A DNA stretch of 64,000 bases from Desulforegulaceae bacterium (GTDB lineage: Bacteria > Desulfobacterota > Desulfobacteria > Desulfobacterales > JACKCP01): the NCBI GenBank assembly GCA_034006035.1, contig JAVETN010000001.1:164392-228391 (forward strand), written 5' to 3'. The position numbers were made by a program, and so were the translations under genes. Below, in pieces: positions 1 to 8,981 of the stretch. Positions within the stretch are counted from its first letter, which is position 1. Each line of letters opens with the position of its first letter. Below the pieces are notes generated by a model, which had not been told where the DNA came from, searched no databases, and saw only the letters and a list, made by a program, of their open reading frames with translations.

Positions 1-962
1 TTGACCCTGTTACAGGTAAGGCAAGCCGAACTATTTCTGAGCATAAAACAACCGAATTTCGCCCAAGGATAACCTTGAAAGATTCCAGCGGAAAAGGAGT
101 AAGGCTTCCCGATGGAAATGATTATGCAAGATATGCTTTACCGGTCGGTGCGGTTTTATTGACAGAAGAAAACGATGAAGTCCGTTCAGGGGATGTTATT
201 GCAAAGCTTCCAAGGGCAACGACAAAAACAAAGGACATCACTGGCGGTCTTCCAAGGGTTGCTGAACTTTTTGAAATCAGAAAGCCAAAGGATGTTGCAG
301 TTCTGTCAGAAATTGACGGATATGTTACAATTTCAAGGGGAACCAAGGGTAAGCATAAAATTATAGTAACTCCTGTAGATGTGGGTGATAAAAAAGAATA
401 TCTTGTTACAAGAAGCAAGCAGCTTAATGTTTATGAGGGTGATTATATAAGAGCAGGAGAGCCTCTTTGCGGAGGAGATGTAAATCCCCAGGATATATTA
501 AACATCAAGGGTGAAATAGAACTTGCAAAATATTTGTTAAATGAAGTTCAGGAAGTCTATAGACTCCAGGGTGTTAAAATTAACGACAAACACATAGAAG
601 TAATTGTGCGTCAGATGATGAGAATGATAAAAGTAGTTGATCCTGGTGATACAGACTTTATTTTAGATGAGCAGGTTGAAAGAAAGGCTTTTGAAAAAGC
701 TAACTCAATGGCTGTTGCAAGAGGTGAAATGCCTGCCCAGGGCGACCCCCTTATTCTTGGAATAACCAAAGCATCGCTTTCCACAGAAAGTTTTATTTCT
801 GCGGCATCATTTCAGGAAACCACAAGAGTTCTTACTGAAGCAAGCATTGCAGGAAAAGTTGACTCTTTGAAAGGGCTGAAGGAAAACGTAATCATGGGTA
901 GACTTATTCCTGCGGGTACCGGAAGGAAAGAATACTGGGGTATTAACGTTAAAGCTGTATAA
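1..962 (+). CDS. rpoC: RNA polymerase subunit beta', C-terminal part (partial)
   Basis: The reading frame is already open at the window edge (first full codon at base 3) and stops at 960-962, giving about 319 residues of the beta' C-terminus. Family hallmarks are visible: DITGGLPRVAELFEIR, then near the end ASFQETTRVLTEASIAGK and GLKENVIMGRLIPAGTG, the conserved C-terminal clamp region. Beta' forms the catalytic cleft of RNA polymerase together with beta. The 5' part, and presumably rpoB, lie upstream of the window. Position ahead of rpsL matches the usual rpoBC-str order. The end is complete and normal; identity is not in doubt. Confidence 0.97.
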   Translation, partial: DPVTGKASRTISEHKTTEFRPRITLKDSSGKGVRLPDGNDYARYALPVGAVLLTEENDEVRSGDVIAKLPRATTKTKDITGGLPRVAELFEIRKPKDVAVLSEIDGYVTISRGTKGKHKIIVTPVDVGDKKEYLVTRSKQLNVYEGDYIRAGEPLCGGDVNPQDILNIKGEIELAKYLLNEVQEVYRLQGVKINDKHIEVIVRQMMRMIKVVDPGDTDFILDEQVERKAFEKANSMAVARGEMPAQGDPLILGITKASLSTESFISAASFQETTRVLTEASIAGKVDSLKGLKENVIMGRLIPAGTGRKEYWGINVKAV

Positions 963-1023
963 ACTTGTTGAAAATTAAATCATCTTTCCAATAAGTTTTA
1001 AATATAGTATGTAAACACGTTTT

Positions 1024-1080
1024 TAAGGGGCGGTTTGTTTTTAGATTTGTTTAATAATACAAATAAAACTTGACCCCTTA
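1024..1080 (+). other. Imperfect inverted repeat between rpoC and rpsL
   Basis: TAAGGGG (1024-1030) pairs with CCCCTTA (1074-1080), and inside it ATTTG (1045-1049) pairs with CAAAT (1060-1064), with further GTTTT/AAAAC pairing between them. The arms form a long, bulged, AT-rich hairpin. No T-run follows, so it is not a classical terminator. Its right arm overlaps the -35 box of the predicted rpsL promoter. It may slow transcripts coming from rpoC or bind a regulator; the role is inferred. Confidence 0.4.
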
Positions 1081-1098
1081 GAGCTGTTAATTTATATA
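1070..1098 (+). promoter_or_regulatory. Sigma70-type promoter for rpsL and the ribosomal protein block
   Basis: TTGACC (1070-1075) and TATATA (1093-1098) are separated by exactly 17 bases, close to the sigma70 consensus. A start near 1105 would leave a leader of about 35 bases, ending in a strong AAAGGAGGA ribosome binding site (1122-1130). It lies in the 177-base gap between rpoC and rpsL, the widest gap before the operon ends at 15.8 kb. Confidence 0.6.
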
Positions 1099-1139
1099 TA
1101 AATGATTTTGTCATGATTTTTAAAGGAGGATAGTGCTAA

Positions 1140-1511
1140 ATGCCAACTATTAACCAATTAGTCAGAAAGGGTAGGAGTCGTTCAGCTAATAAAAATAGCT
1201 CTCCGGCTTTGAAAGGCGGGCCTCAGAAAAGAGGAGTTTGTACCCGTGTTTTTACATCTACCCCGAAAAAGCCCAACTCTGCTCTAAGAAAAGTAGCAAG
1301 AGTAAGGCTAACAACAGGAATAGAAGTTGCAGCCTATATCCCTGGTATAGGACACAATCTTCAGGAGCATTCCGTTGTGCTTGTAAGAGGAGGTCGTATT
1401 AAGGACCTTCCCGGTGTACGTTATCATATTGTCCGAGGTGCTCTTGATACTTTAGGGGTCGAGGATCGTAAGCAGGGAAGATCCAAGTATGGTGCAAAAA
1501 GACCTAAATAA
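1140..1511 (+). CDS. rpsL: 30S ribosomal protein S12
   Basis: Protein of 123 residues, the normal S12 length. S12 sits at the decoding centre of the small subunit and helps check codon-anticodon pairing. The two lysine loops where streptomycin resistance usually arises are wild-type: [11 protein letters not shown] and [11 protein letters not shown], so the sequence predicts a streptomycin-sensitive ribosome. The aspartate in KDLPGV is the site methylthiolated by RimO in many bacteria. Start ATG follows AAAGGAGGA by nine bases. First gene of the long ribosomal protein transcription unit. Confidence 0.98.
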   Translation: MPTINQLVRKGRSRSANKNSSPALKGGPQKRGVCTRVFTSTPKKPNSALRKVARVRLTTGIEVAAYIPGIGHNLQEHSVVLVRGGRIKDLPGVRYHIVRGALDTLGVEDRKQGRSKYGAKRPK

Positions 1512-1549
1512 ATTTTTAAGGTTAAATTATTAAGGAAAAGAGATTTAGA

Positions 1550-2020
1550 ATGCCGAGAAGAAGAGAAATTCCTAAACGCAAAATTAAACCAGATTCAAAA
1601 TATGGCAATGAGCTAATTTCCCGGTTTATTAACAAGATTATGTATGACGGGAAAAAAAGTGTTGCAGAAAAAGTAGTTTATTCGGCGTTGGATCTTGTTG
1701 GAGAAAAATCAGGAGAACCAGCAGTTGAGGTTTTTAAGAAGGCAATGGACAATGTAAGGCCCATGGTTGAAGTTAAAGCACGTAGGGTCGGTGGTTCAAC
1801 CTATCAGGTTCCTTCTGAGATAAGGTCTGTCAGACAGACAGCCCTTGCCATTAATTGGCTTATTAAATATTCGAGATCAAGATCTGAAAAAAGTATGCCA
1901 AAAAAACTGGCAGCTGAGTTTTTAGATGCAGCCAATAATAGAGGTGCGTCTGTAAAGAAAAAAGAAGATACCCACAAGATGGCTGAAGCTAATAAGGCTT
2001 TTGCACATTATCGTTGGTAG
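1550..2020 (+). CDS. rpsG: 30S ribosomal protein S7
   Basis: 156 residues, normal S7 length. It begins [15 protein letters not shown] and ends [15 protein letters not shown], both typical. S7 starts assembly of the head of the 30S subunit by binding the 3' domain of 16S rRNA, and lines the E site. It sits 38 bases after rpsL. In most relatives fusA (EF-G) and tuf (EF-Tu) would follow; here rpsJ starts 55 bases downstream, so the str operon is shortened to rpsL-rpsG. Confidence 0.98.
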   Translation: MPRRREIPKRKIKPDSKYGNELISRFINKIMYDGKKSVAEKVVYSALDLVGEKSGEPAVEVFKKAMDNVRPMVEVKARRVGGSTYQVPSEIRSVRQTALAINWLIKYSRSRSEKSMPKKLAAEFLDAANNRGASVKKKEDTHKMAEANKAFAHYRW

Positions 2021-2075
2021 GATAATGAGATTTGTTAATGCCGGTAAGCTAATCGGAAAAGCGAGAGATTAAATT

Positions 2076-2381
2076 ATGGAAACCAAGATTAGAATAAGAT
2101 TGCGGGCTTATGATCACAAACTGTTGGATCAGTCGGCACTGGATATTGTAGACACGGCCAGAAAAACAGGGGCCCAGGTTGTCGGACCGATTCCGTTGCC
2201 AACAAAAATTAATAAGTTTTGTGTTTTAAGATCTCCCCACGTAAATAAGAAGTCAAGGGAGCAGTTTGAAATCAGAACCCACAAGAGGCTTTTGGATATT
2301 CTGGAGCCAACACAGCAGACAGTAGATGCTCTTATGAAGCTTGATTTGTCTCCTGGCGTAGATGTGGAAATTAAACTTTAG
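2076..2381 (+). CDS. rpsJ: 30S ribosomal protein S10
   Basis: 101 residues. Contains [17 protein letters not shown] and the loop-flanking segment [20 protein letters not shown], both diagnostic for S10 (NusE). Besides its place in the 30S head, S10 acts in transcription antitermination with NusB and links ribosomes to RNA polymerase through NusG. It opens the S10 operon and directly follows rpsG because fusA and tuf are absent here. The frame ends at 2381 just before the rplC start at 2398. Confidence 0.98.
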   Translation: METKIRIRLRAYDHKLLDQSALDIVDTARKTGAQVVGPIPLPTKINKFCVLRSPHVNKKSREQFEIRTHKRLLDILEPTQQTVDALMKLDLSPGVDVEIKL

Positions 2382-2397
2382 TTCGGGGATTTTAGGT

Positions 2398-3021
2398 ATG
2401 TGTAAAGGATTGATAGGTAAAAAGCTTGGGATGATAAGTATTTATACCCCCGAGGGAGTTCAGGTGCCTGTTACAGTTGTACAAGCCGGCCCTTGTGTGG
2501 TCACTCAGGTTAAGACAAATGAGACGGACAATTACAATGCACTACAGCTTGGTTTTAATGAAAAAACTAAGAATGTGACCAAGCCTTTGAAAGGTCACTT
2601 TGAAAAAAGTGGCGGGAAATGTTTTTATAAGATTAATGAATTTCCAGTGGAAAATCCTGGAGAATATGAAGCTGGTCAGGAAGTTCGCCTTGATATTTTT
2701 GAAGTTGGCGAAAAAGTATCTGTATCTGGCATATCTAAGGGACGTGGTTTTGGAGGCACAGTAAAGAGGCATGGTTTTTCAAGAGGTCCTGTTACTCATG
2801 GCTCAAGAAACGTTAGAAAGCCAGGTTCTGCTGGTACCAGTGCTACTCCAGGAAGAGTAGTCAAGGGTAAGAAAATGCCAGGTCAGCACGGTAACAAGAG
2901 AGTTTCTGTCCAAAAAATACAGATAGTAGATATTCTTCCTGAAGAAAACATTGTCTTTTTGAAGGGTTCGGTTCCGGGCTGTACAAATGGGTACTTGGAA
3001 ATTAAAAAGGCGCAATATTAA
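2398..3021 (+). CDS. rplC: 50S ribosomal protein L3
   Basis: 207 residues from ATG at 2398 (MCKGLIGKKLGMISIY). The frame is open further upstream into rpsJ, but the conserved N-terminus GLIGKKLGM sets the start. The extended loop RGFGGTVKRHGFSRGPVTHG and KKMPGQHGNKRVS, which reach toward the peptidyl transferase centre, are present; the glutamine in MPGQHG is the residue methylated by PrmB in enterobacteria. L3 starts 50S assembly. Sixteen bases separate it from rpsJ. Confidence 0.97.
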   Translation: MCKGLIGKKLGMISIYTPEGVQVPVTVVQAGPCVVTQVKTNETDNYNALQLGFNEKTKNVTKPLKGHFEKSGGKCFYKINEFPVENPGEYEAGQEVRLDIFEVGEKVSVSGISKGRGFGGTVKRHGFSRGPVTHGSRNVRKPGSAGTSATPGRVVKGKKMPGQHGNKRVSVQKIQIVDILPEENIVFLKGSVPGCTNGYLEIKKAQY

Positions 3022-3059
3022 GCTGTAGGCCGTATTGTAAATGATGAAATGAGGAAAAA

Positions 3060-3680
3060 ATGGCAGCTTTTGAAGTTTTAAACCAAAAGGGCGAAAAAGT
3101 ATCTGATGTCACTCTTTCAGATGAGATTTTTGATCTCGAAGTAAGAGGCGATATTCTTAATACAGTCGTTCGTATGCAGCTTGCTGCAAAAAGAGCAGGG
3201 ACTGCCTCGGCCAAAGGCAGATCAGAAGTAAGAGGAAGTACAGCTAAGCTGTACAGGCAGAAAGGAACAGGCCGGGCAAGAAGAGGTGATATAAAGTCTC
3301 CATTGCTTAGAGGTGGTGGTGTGGCTTTTGGACCAAAGCCTAAGTCTTATGAATTCAGTGTTCCTAAAAAAGTTAAAAAAACCGCTAAGAAAATGGCCTT
3401 AAGTGCTAAAAGTCAGAGTAATAATCTGAAAATATTAAACACAATAGAGCTTGAAGACATTAAAACAAAGAAATTTATAGAAATACTAGAAGCCCTTAAG
3501 GTGAAAAGTGCACTTATAATAGTTAGTGATATGGATGACAAAGTGATCCTTTCAGCAAGAAATATTCCGTCAGTGAAGATTCTTCATGTTGATGGTCTTA
3601 ATGTTTATGATGTTTTAAAATATAAGGATCTTATTTTGCTTGAGTCATCAGTTAAGGAAATTGAAGGGAGGCTATTGTAA
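3060..3680 (+). CDS. rplD: 50S ribosomal protein L4
   Basis: 206 residues. The long loop that reaches the exit tunnel is seen as [19 protein letters not shown] followed by [14 protein letters not shown], typical of L4. In enterobacteria L4 represses its own S10 operon through the leader RNA; no such leader can be recognised ahead of rpsJ here, so that control is not claimed. The stop overlaps the next start (TAATG at 3678-3682), suggesting coupled translation with rplW. Confidence 0.97.
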   Translation: MAAFEVLNQKGEKVSDVTLSDEIFDLEVRGDILNTVVRMQLAAKRAGTASAKGRSEVRGSTAKLYRQKGTGRARRGDIKSPLLRGGGVAFGPKPKSYEFSVPKKVKKTAKKMALSAKSQSNNLKILNTIELEDIKTKKFIEILEALKVKSALIIVSDMDDKVILSARNIPSVKILHVDGLNVYDVLKYKDLILLESSVKEIEGRLL

Positions 3681-3970
3681 TGAAAACCTCTTATGACATT
3701 ATTCTTGGACCGGTAAATACTGAAAAATCAAATCTTCAAAACGAATTGCTTAATCAGGTTACATTTGAAGTTGACCCCCGTGCCAACAGAATTGAAATAA
3801 AAAAGGCTGTGGAAGACATTTTCAAAGTTAAGGTCGAAGGCGTTAGAACAGCGATTGTAAAAGGCAAAAAAAAGCGTCGTGGTCTCATTGTTGGCCAGAG
3901 AAGAAATTGGAAGAAAGCTATGGTTCAATTGAGACACGGGGATAAAATTGAATTTTTTGAAGGCGTGTAG
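3680..3970 (+). CDS. rplW: 50S ribosomal protein L23
   Basis: 96 residues. Begins [17 protein letters not shown] and carries [20 protein letters not shown], the usual L23 core. L23 lies at the mouth of the exit tunnel and is the docking site of trigger factor (tig at 47.6 kb) and signal recognition particle. Its ATG shares a base with the rplD stop. Nine bases follow before rplB. Confidence 0.97.
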   Translation: MKTSYDIILGPVNTEKSNLQNELLNQVTFEVDPRANRIEIKKAVEDIFKVKVEGVRTAIVKGKKKRRGLIVGQRRNWKKAMVQLRHGDKIEFFEGV

Positions 3971-3979
3971 AGGGTATAA

Positions 3980-4807
3980 ATGGCTATAAAAAGAGTAAAA
4001 CCAACGTCTGCAGGACGAAGAGGGCAGGTATCCAGTACTTTTGAAGAAATTACCAAAACAAAGCCTGAAAGAAGTCTTGTTACATCCCTTAACAGAAGCG
4101 GAGGAAGAAATTCCTACGGTAGAACAACTGTGAGGCACAGAGGCGGCGGTCATAAAAGACTTTATAGAAAAATAGATTTTAAAAGAGACAAGGTAGATGT
4201 ACCTGCAAAGGTTGCATCGATTGAGTATGACCCCAATAGAACATCCAGAATAGCACTTCTTCATTATGTTGACGGAGAAAAAAGATATATTATAGCTCCC
4301 CAGGATCTAAAAGTTGGAGATATTGTTGAATCTGGAGATAATGTTGATATTAAACCGGGTAATACTCTTCCACTAAAAAACATTCCCCTTGGTACCCATC
4401 TGCATAATGTAGAATTAAGACAGGGTCAGGGAGGTCAGTTGGTAAGAAGTGCGGGTGTTTTTGCCCAACTTTTGGCAAAAGAAGATAAATATGCCCTGGT
4501 AAAAATGCCTTCTGGTGAAGTTAGAATGATACTGCAGGAGTGCAGGGCGACAGTCGGTCAGATTGGAAATAAGGAACATGCCAACATCGTCATAGGTAAA
4601 GCTGGAAGAAACAGATGGAAAGGTCATCGTCCCAGTGTAAGGGGTGTTGCAATGAACCCTATTGATCATCCTATGGGTGGTGGTGAAGGGCGTTCTTCCG
4701 GTGGTAGGCATCCATGTACTCCATGGGGTAAGCCGACCAAGGGATATAGGACAAGAAATAATAAATCCAGTGATCGTTATATTGTTAAGAGAAGAACAAG
4801 AAATTAA
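3980..4807 (+). CDS. rplB: 50S ribosomal protein L2
   Basis: 275 residues, the usual size. L2 is needed for subunit joining and supports the peptidyl transferase centre. The hallmark C-terminal stretch is present ([19 protein letters not shown], then [15 protein letters not shown]); the histidine in IDHP is the near-invariant one, while the position often histidine before GGGEG is methionine here. N-terminal [18 protein letters not shown] is also typical. In-operon spacing is nine bases from rplW. Confidence 0.98.
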   Translation: MAIKRVKPTSAGRRGQVSSTFEEITKTKPERSLVTSLNRSGGRNSYGRTTVRHRGGGHKRLYRKIDFKRDKVDVPAKVASIEYDPNRTSRIALLHYVDGEKRYIIAPQDLKVGDIVESGDNVDIKPGNTLPLKNIPLGTHLHNVELRQGQGGQLVRSAGVFAQLLAKEDKYALVKMPSGEVRMILQECRATVGQIGNKEHANIVIGKAGRNRWKGHRPSVRGVAMNPIDHPMGGGEGRSSGGRHPCTPWGKPTKGYRTRNNKSSDRYIVKRRTRN

Positions 4808-4820
4808 GGGGTAGACAGTT

Positions 4821-5099
4821 ATGCCACGCTCATTGAAGAAAGGTCCCTTTGTAGACAACAGTCTTTTTAAAAAAATACTGACTGCACAGGAGACTCAGAA
4901 TAAAAAAGTTATTAAGACCTGGTCAAGAAGGTCTACCATACTTCCGGAAATGGTTGGATTGACCCTTGCTGTTCATAATGGCAAAAAGTTCATCCCAGTT
5001 TTTATTACTGAAAACATGGTTGGCCATAAGTTAGGCGAATTTTCGCCTACCCGGACATATTATGGTCATGCGGCAGATAGGAAGTCAAAGGCTAAGTAA
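4821..5099 (+). CDS. rpsS: 30S ribosomal protein S19
   Basis: 92 residues beginning [16 protein letters not shown], with [21 protein letters not shown] and [17 protein letters not shown], all diagnostic. S19 is in the 30S head near the A-site finger and binds together with S13 (rpsM in this block). The start follows rplB by 13 bases; a short AGGGG element (4807-4811) precedes it. Confidence 0.98.
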   Translation: MPRSLKKGPFVDNSLFKKILTAQETQNKKVIKTWSRRSTILPEMVGLTLAVHNGKKFIPVFITENMVGHKLGEFSPTRTYYGHAADRKSKAK

Positions 5100-5110
5100 T
5101 AGGAAAAAGG

Positions 5111-5455
5111 GTGGCGAAAATGGAAGTTAAAGCAATCGCAAGATATAAAAGAATTTCACCTCAAAAGGTGCGTCTTGTTTTAGGCCGAGTTAAGGGAAAG
5201 CCTATTGATTTCGGTTTGAATAGTTTAAGTTTTATGCCGCAGAAAGCTGCGGGGATATTGGAGAAGCTGGTTCGTTCTGCTGCTGCAAATGCAGAGCAGA
5301 AAGGATTGGATATAGATGAGCTCTATATTAAGAATATTTACGTTGATCAGGGCCCCGCTCTCAAAAGGTTCCGTCCAAGAGCTAGAGGTCGTGCAACCAG
5401 GATTCTGAAAAAAACCAGTCACATAACTGTCGTTTTGGCAGAAAAGGCTGTATAA
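5111..5455 (+). CDS. rplV: 50S ribosomal protein L22
   Basis: 114 residues from GTG at 5111, or 111 from ATG at 5120 (MEVKAIARYKRISPQKVRLV). Both have purine-rich sites upstream (AGGA at 5101-5104 for GTG, AAGGG at 5107-5111 for ATG); the ATG start fits the family length better, so the first three residues are uncertain. The beta-hairpin that lines the exit tunnel is seen as GPALKRFRPRARGRATRI, where macrolide resistance mutations arise in other bacteria; it is intact. Confidence 0.95.
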   Translation: MAKMEVKAIARYKRISPQKVRLVLGRVKGKPIDFGLNSLSFMPQKAAGILEKLVRSAAANAEQKGLDIDELYIKNIYVDQGPALKRFRPRARGRATRILKKTSHITVVLAEKAV

Positions 5456-5467
5456 GGAGGAGGAGTT

Positions 5468-6130
5468 TTGGGTCAGAAAGTTAATCCGATAAGCCTACGA
5501 CTTGGAATTACCCAAACATGGGACTCCAGGTGGTTTGCTACTAAAAAAGAGTATGGACAGCGACTTCAGGAAGATTTTAAGGTTAGGAAATATCTTAAAA
5601 AAAGGTTGTTCCATGCGGGGATCTCAAAGATTGAAATTGAAAGATCTTCAAAAAGGATCAAGATAAGAATTTTTACTTCCCGCCCCGGTATTGTTATAGG
5701 GAAGAAAGGTTCTGAAATAGCACTTATTAAGAAAGAAGTTACTAAGCTTATATCCAAGCAAGAGATTGTGATTGATATTCAGGAGATAAGAAAGCCAGAG
5801 CTTGATGCACAGCTTATTTCAGAGAATGTAGCATCTCAGCTGGAAAAAAGAGTGGCCTTTAGAAGAGCTATGAAAAGAAGTGTTACCAGTGCCATGAGAC
5901 TTGGTGCAGGTGGAGTTAAGATAATCTGTTCAGGTCGACTGGGTGGTGCTGAAATGGCAAGAACTGAGTGGTACAAGGAAGGAAGGGTTCCTCTTCACAC
6001 TCTAAGAGCAGATATTGATTACGGTGTTACCAGGGCTCAGACAACCTATGGTGCAATCGGAATCAAAGTATTCCTTTTCAAGGGTGAAGTTCTTAAAAAG
6101 GATAAAAACCTAGTTGAAGTGGAAAAATAG
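5468..6130 (+). CDS. rpsC: 30S ribosomal protein S3 (TTG start)
   Basis: 220 residues. It opens with TTG at 5468 after a strong AAGGAGGAGGAG stretch (5455-5465), and no ATG lies near the conserved N-terminus [12 protein letters not shown]. The KH domain has the GxxG motif in [14 protein letters not shown]3 helps form the mRNA entry tunnel and its helicase activity with S4 and S5. One of five small-subunit genes here that use TTG. Confidence 0.97.
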   Translation: MGQKVNPISLRLGITQTWDSRWFATKKEYGQRLQEDFKVRKYLKKRLFHAGISKIEIERSSKRIKIRIFTSRPGIVIGKKGSEIALIKKEVTKLISKQEIVIDIQEIRKPELDAQLISENVASQLEKRVAFRRAMKRSVTSAMRLGAGGVKIICSGRLGGAEMARTEWYKEGRVPLHTLRADIDYGVTRAQTTYGAIGIKVFLFKGEVLKKDKNLVEVEK

Positions 6131-6145
6131 GAGTTATTTTTAACC

Positions 6146-6559
6146 ATGCTTAGTCCAAAGAGATTTAAATTCAGAAAGCAGCACAGAGGTCGTACAACTG
6201 GGCAGTCCACCAGAGGTTCTTCCCTGAATTTTGGTGAGTTCGGACTTCAGGCTGCTGAACCCGGTTATATTTCAGCCAGGCAGATTGAAGCTGCCAGGAT
6301 TGCAATAAACCGTTATATAAAAAGAGGCGGAAAGATGTGGATCAGGATTTTCCCTGATATTCCCATAACAAAAAAGCCTGCAGAGGTCAGGATGGGTAAG
6401 GGTAAAGGTCCTACCGAAGCCTGGGTAGCAAGAATTAAACCCGGCAGAATCATGTATGAGCTTGAAGGAGTAGATAAAGAGCAGGCTATGGAAGCATTCA
6501 GACTTGCATCTAATAAGCTTTCTCTTAAAACCAAGTTTGTAGAAAGAGGCGATTGGTAA
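6146..6559 (+). CDS. rplP: 50S ribosomal protein L16
   Basis: 137 residues, normal length. Begins [16 protein letters not shown]; contains [20 protein letters not shown] and [15 protein letters not shown], family signatures. L16 organises the A-site tRNA pocket of the 50S subunit. The stop TAA (6557-6559) overlaps the rpmC ATG (6559), so the two are probably translationally coupled. Confidence 0.97.
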   Translation: MLSPKRFKFRKQHRGRTTGQSTRGSSLNFGEFGLQAAEPGYISARQIEAARIAINRYIKRGGKMWIRIFPDIPITKKPAEVRMGKGKGPTEAWVARIKPGRIMYELEGVDKEQAMEAFRLASNKLSLKTKFVERGDW

Positions 6560-6753
6560 TGATTAAAGCTGCGGAATTAAGAGAAAAAAGTGTTGAAGAA
6601 CTCGTTAAGCAGGCAAAGGAACTCAAGCAGGAATTTTTTAATCTAAGATTTCAGCATCGTACAGGACGTTTAGAAAATACGGCTGCAATCCCAAAGGTTA
6701 AGAAAAACATTGCAAGAGTATTTACTGTGCTCAATGAACTAAAAAATAAGTAG
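6559..6753 (+). CDS. rpmC: 50S ribosomal protein L29
   Basis: 64 residues, [18 protein letters not shown] to the lysine-rich end. ATG at 6559 shares one base with the rplP stop; a TTG two codons upstream is in frame but inside rplP and not needed. Two long helices with the LRFQHRTGRLEN turn are typical. L29 sits at the exit tunnel beside L23 and contributes to trigger factor and SRP docking. Confidence 0.96.
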   Translation: MIKAAELREKSVEELVKQAKELKQEFFNLRFQHRTGRLENTAAIPKVKKNIARVFTVLNELKNK

Positions 6754-6764
6754 AGTGAAAAAAC

Positions 6765-7022
6765 ATGAGTGAAAGAGGAATGAAAAGACAATTATCAGGT
6801 TATGTCGTCTCTGATAAAATGGATAAGTCGGTAACTGTAAAAGTTCAAAGAGTTGTAAGGCATCCATTATATAAAAAGTATATTAGACGCCATAAAAAGT
6901 ATATGGCACATGACGAGAATAATGAATGTCAGGTCGGAGACCGTGTTCTAATTCTCGAGTCACGCCCTTTAAGTAAAAATAAAAGATGGCGTGTAAGCAG
7001 AATTATGGAAAAAGCTGTTTAA
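6765..7022 (+). CDS. rpsQ: 30S ribosomal protein S17
   Basis: 85 residues. [19 protein letters not shown] and [18 protein letters not shown] are the S17 OB-fold signatures. It is a primary 16S rRNA binding protein in the 30S body. Eleven bases after rpmC, so part of the standard rplP-rpmC-rpsQ series that closes the S10 operon; no terminator separates it from rplN and the spc genes. Confidence 0.97.
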   Translation: MSERGMKRQLSGYVVSDKMDKSVTVKVQRVVRHPLYKKYIRRHKKYMAHDENNECQVGDRVLILESRPLSKNKRWRVSRIMEKAV

Positions 7023-7050
7023 TTTTTGTCAATCATAAAAGGTATTTAAA

Positions 7051-7419
7051 ATGATTCAGCAAGAAACACGACTGGTAGTCGCAGATAACTCAGGTGCTAA
7101 AGAAGTGTTGTGCATTAAAGTTTTAGGCGGTTCCAGGAAAAGATACGCCAGAGTAGGCGATATAATTAAAGTTACGGTAAAGGTTGCAATACCGGGCAGC
7201 AAACTTAAGAAAGGTGATGTTGTCGAAGCGGTTGTTGTAAGAACTAAAAAACAGCTTCAGCGTCCCGACGGTTCAAGTGTTCGTTTTGACGATAATGCTG
7301 CTGTTTTAATTAACCCCAACAAAGAGCCGATGGGGACAAGGATTTTTGGTCCTATAGCAAGAGAACTCAGGGCCAAACGATTTATGAAAATAATTTCGCT
7401 TGCACCTGAAGTGCTTTAA
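7051..7419 (+). CDS. rplN: 50S ribosomal protein L14
   Basis: 122 residues, invariant length. [27 protein letters not shown] and [20 protein letters not shown] motifs (given here in part: [17 protein letters not shown]) are diagnostic. L14 makes an intersubunit bridge and is the target of the silencing factor RsfS. First gene of the spc portion. The coding end overlaps nothing; rplX follows by 19 bases. Confidence 0.97.
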   Translation: MIQQETRLVVADNSGAKEVLCIKVLGGSRKRYARVGDIIKVTVKVAIPGSKLKKGDVVEAVVVRTKKQLQRPDGSSVRFDDNAAVLINPNKEPMGTRIFGPIARELRAKRFMKIISLAPEVL

Positions 7420-7438
7420 GAGGAAAAAGGAAGATCCC

Positions 7439-7762
7439 ATGCAAGTTAAAACAGGTCTTAAAAAAGATGATAAGGTAAAAGTAGTTGCCGGTAAGGATAA
7501 GGGCAAAATTGGGAAAATATTAAAGGTTGACCGTAAGGAAAACCGGGTAATAGTGGAGAATATTAATAAGGTGAAACGCCACGTCAAACCAAATATGCAA
7601 AACAGACAAGGCGGGATCATCGAAAAAGAAGCTCTGATCCATTCCTCAAATGTTATGATCCTTTGTTCTCAGTGCATGAAGCCGTCACGTATAGGTTTTA
7701 AAGTTTTAGAAGACGGTAAGAAAGTTCGCATCTGCAGCAAATGTAAGGAAGTAATGAGTTAG
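7439..7762 (+). CDS. rplX: 50S ribosomal protein L24 with C-terminal zinc ribbon
   Basis: 107 residues from ATG 7439. The KOW domain is at the N-terminus ([20 protein letters not shown]). Near residues 80-104 there are two CxxC pairs, LCSQC and ICSKC, which would bind one zinc ion; L24 of enterobacteria lacks them. L24 is an early 50S assembly protein at the outer end of the exit tunnel. An in-frame upstream extension to 7400 would overlap rplN and is not supported. AAGAGGAAAAAGG precedes the start. Confidence 0.96.
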   Translation: MQVKTGLKKDDKVKVVAGKDKGKIGKILKVDRKENRVIVENINKVKRHVKPNMQNRQGGIIEKEALIHSSNVMILCSQCMKPSRIGFKVLEDGKKVRICSKCKEVMS

Positions 7763-7794
7763 GATAAGGAAAAGGGGCATCCCGGAGGATTTTA

Positions 7795-8334
7795 ATGGTG
7801 GATATGAGAAGTTTTTACAAATCGGAAGTTGTTCCACAGCTTATTGAGGTTTTTGGTTACAAGAACTTAATGGAAGTACCAAAAGTTGAAAAAGTTGTCC
7901 TTAACATGGGTGTGGGTGAAGCAGTTTCCAATAATAAGTTAATTGATTCAGCCGTAGAAGAGCTTACATTAATATCCGGCCAAAAACCGGTTGTTACAAA
8001 AGCTAAAAAGTCTATCGCGGCTTTTAAGTTGAGACAGGGAATGCCTATAGGATGCATGGTGACTTTAAGAAAAGAAAGAATGTATGATTTTCTTACCCGT
8101 CTGGTTAATATTGCTCTGCCTCGTGTAAAAGATTTTAAAGGTGTTTCGGGCAGGTCCTTTGACGGTGCAGGGAACTATACATTAGGCATCAGGGAGCAAA
8201 TTATTTTTCCTGAAATAGTATATGATAAGATAGATAAGATAAAAGGTCTTAATATCTCTATAGTAACTACGGCTAAAACCGACAATGAAGCTAAAGAACT
8301 TTTAAAACAGCTCGGTATGCCGTTCAGAAATTAA
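7795..8334 (+). CDS. rplE: 50S ribosomal protein L5
   Basis: 179 residues. [34 protein letters not shown] and the C-terminal [20 protein letters not shown] are clear L5 signatures. L5 binds 5S rRNA with L18 (rplR, also in this block) and forms a bridge to S13. ATG at 7795, 32 bases after rplX, with GGAGG at 7784-7788 suitably spaced. Confidence 0.97.
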   Translation: MVDMRSFYKSEVVPQLIEVFGYKNLMEVPKVEKVVLNMGVGEAVSNNKLIDSAVEELTLISGQKPVVTKAKKSIAAFKLRQGMPIGCMVTLRKERMYDFLTRLVNIALPRVKDFKGVSGRSFDGAGNYTLGIREQIIFPEIVYDKIDKIKGLNISIVTTAKTDNEAKELLKQLGMPFRN

Positions 8335-8350
8335 TTAAGGAGGAGAGGTT

Positions 8351-8536
8351 TTGGCAAGAAAAGCTTTAATAGAAAAGGCAAATAAAAAGCCAAAATATAA
8401 TGTTCGTGCATATAACAGATGTCCTCTATGTGGTCGTTCGAGAGCTTTTATAAGATATTTTGGAGTGTGCAGAATTTGTTTTAGAGATCTTGCAGCAAAC
8501 GGCAAGTTGCCGGGTGTTACTAAGTCAAGTTGGTAA
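8351..8536 (+). CDS. rpsN: 30S ribosomal protein S14, zinc-binding type (TTG start)
   Basis: 61 residues, the short type Z S14. Four cysteines in CPLCGR and CRICFR form the zinc site; the C-terminus [11 protein letters not shown] is diagnostic. It starts with TTG at 8351 after AAGGAGGAGAGG. A second, zinc-free S14 form (used by some bacteria in zinc shortage) is not seen in the window. Seventeen bases after rplE. Confidence 0.97.
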   Translation: MARKALIEKANKKPKYNVRAYNRCPLCGRSRAFIRYFGVCRICFRDLAANGKLPGVTKSSW

Positions 8537-8565
8537 TATAAAATTAAAAGTACGGAGAAATAATT

Positions 8566-8967
8566 ATGAGTGCAATCACAGATTCGATTGCAGATTTGCT
8601 AACAAGAATAAGAAACGCAGGAAATGCAAAGCTGGAAAGCGTTGATATCCCTAATTCAAAACTTAAGACTGAAATGGTGTCTATTCTAAAAGACCAGGGT
8701 TATATTCGCGATTATAAAGTTGTTGAAGACGACAAGCAGGGAATATTGCGTGTTTACCTTAAATTTATGGAAGGCAGAAAACACGTAATTTTCGGTATCG
8801 AAAGAGTTAGTAGGCCAAGCAGAAGGGTTTACTCGAATGCATCAGAAATTCCAAGGGTGAGAAATGGACTTGGAATATCAATTTTGTCTACATCAAAAGG
8901 CCTTTTGATTGATAAGGAAGCAAGAAATCAAAATGTAGGCGGAGAAATACTCTGTAATGTTTGGTAA
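8566..8967 (+). CDS. rpsH: 30S ribosomal protein S8
   Basis: 133 residues. Starts MSAITDSIADLLTRIRNA; the C-terminus has SILSTSKGLLIDKEARNQNVGGE ending LCNVW (core: GLGISILSTSKGLLID), typical of S8. S8 binds helix 21 of 16S rRNA; in enterobacteria it also represses the spc operon at rplE, which cannot be verified here. Ends 14 bases ahead of the rplF start. Confidence 0.97.
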   Translation: MSAITDSIADLLTRIRNAGNAKLESVDIPNSKLKTEMVSILKDQGYIRDYKVVEDDKQGILRVYLKFMEGRKHVIFGIERVSRPSRRVYSNASEIPRVRNGLGISILSTSKGLLIDKEARNQNVGGEILCNVW

Positions 8968-8981
8968 GAATAGGAGATGAG

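Noticed and set aside
3728..4264. A 178-residue minus-strand frame over rplW and rplB
   Set aside because: Shadow of two certain ribosomal protein genes.
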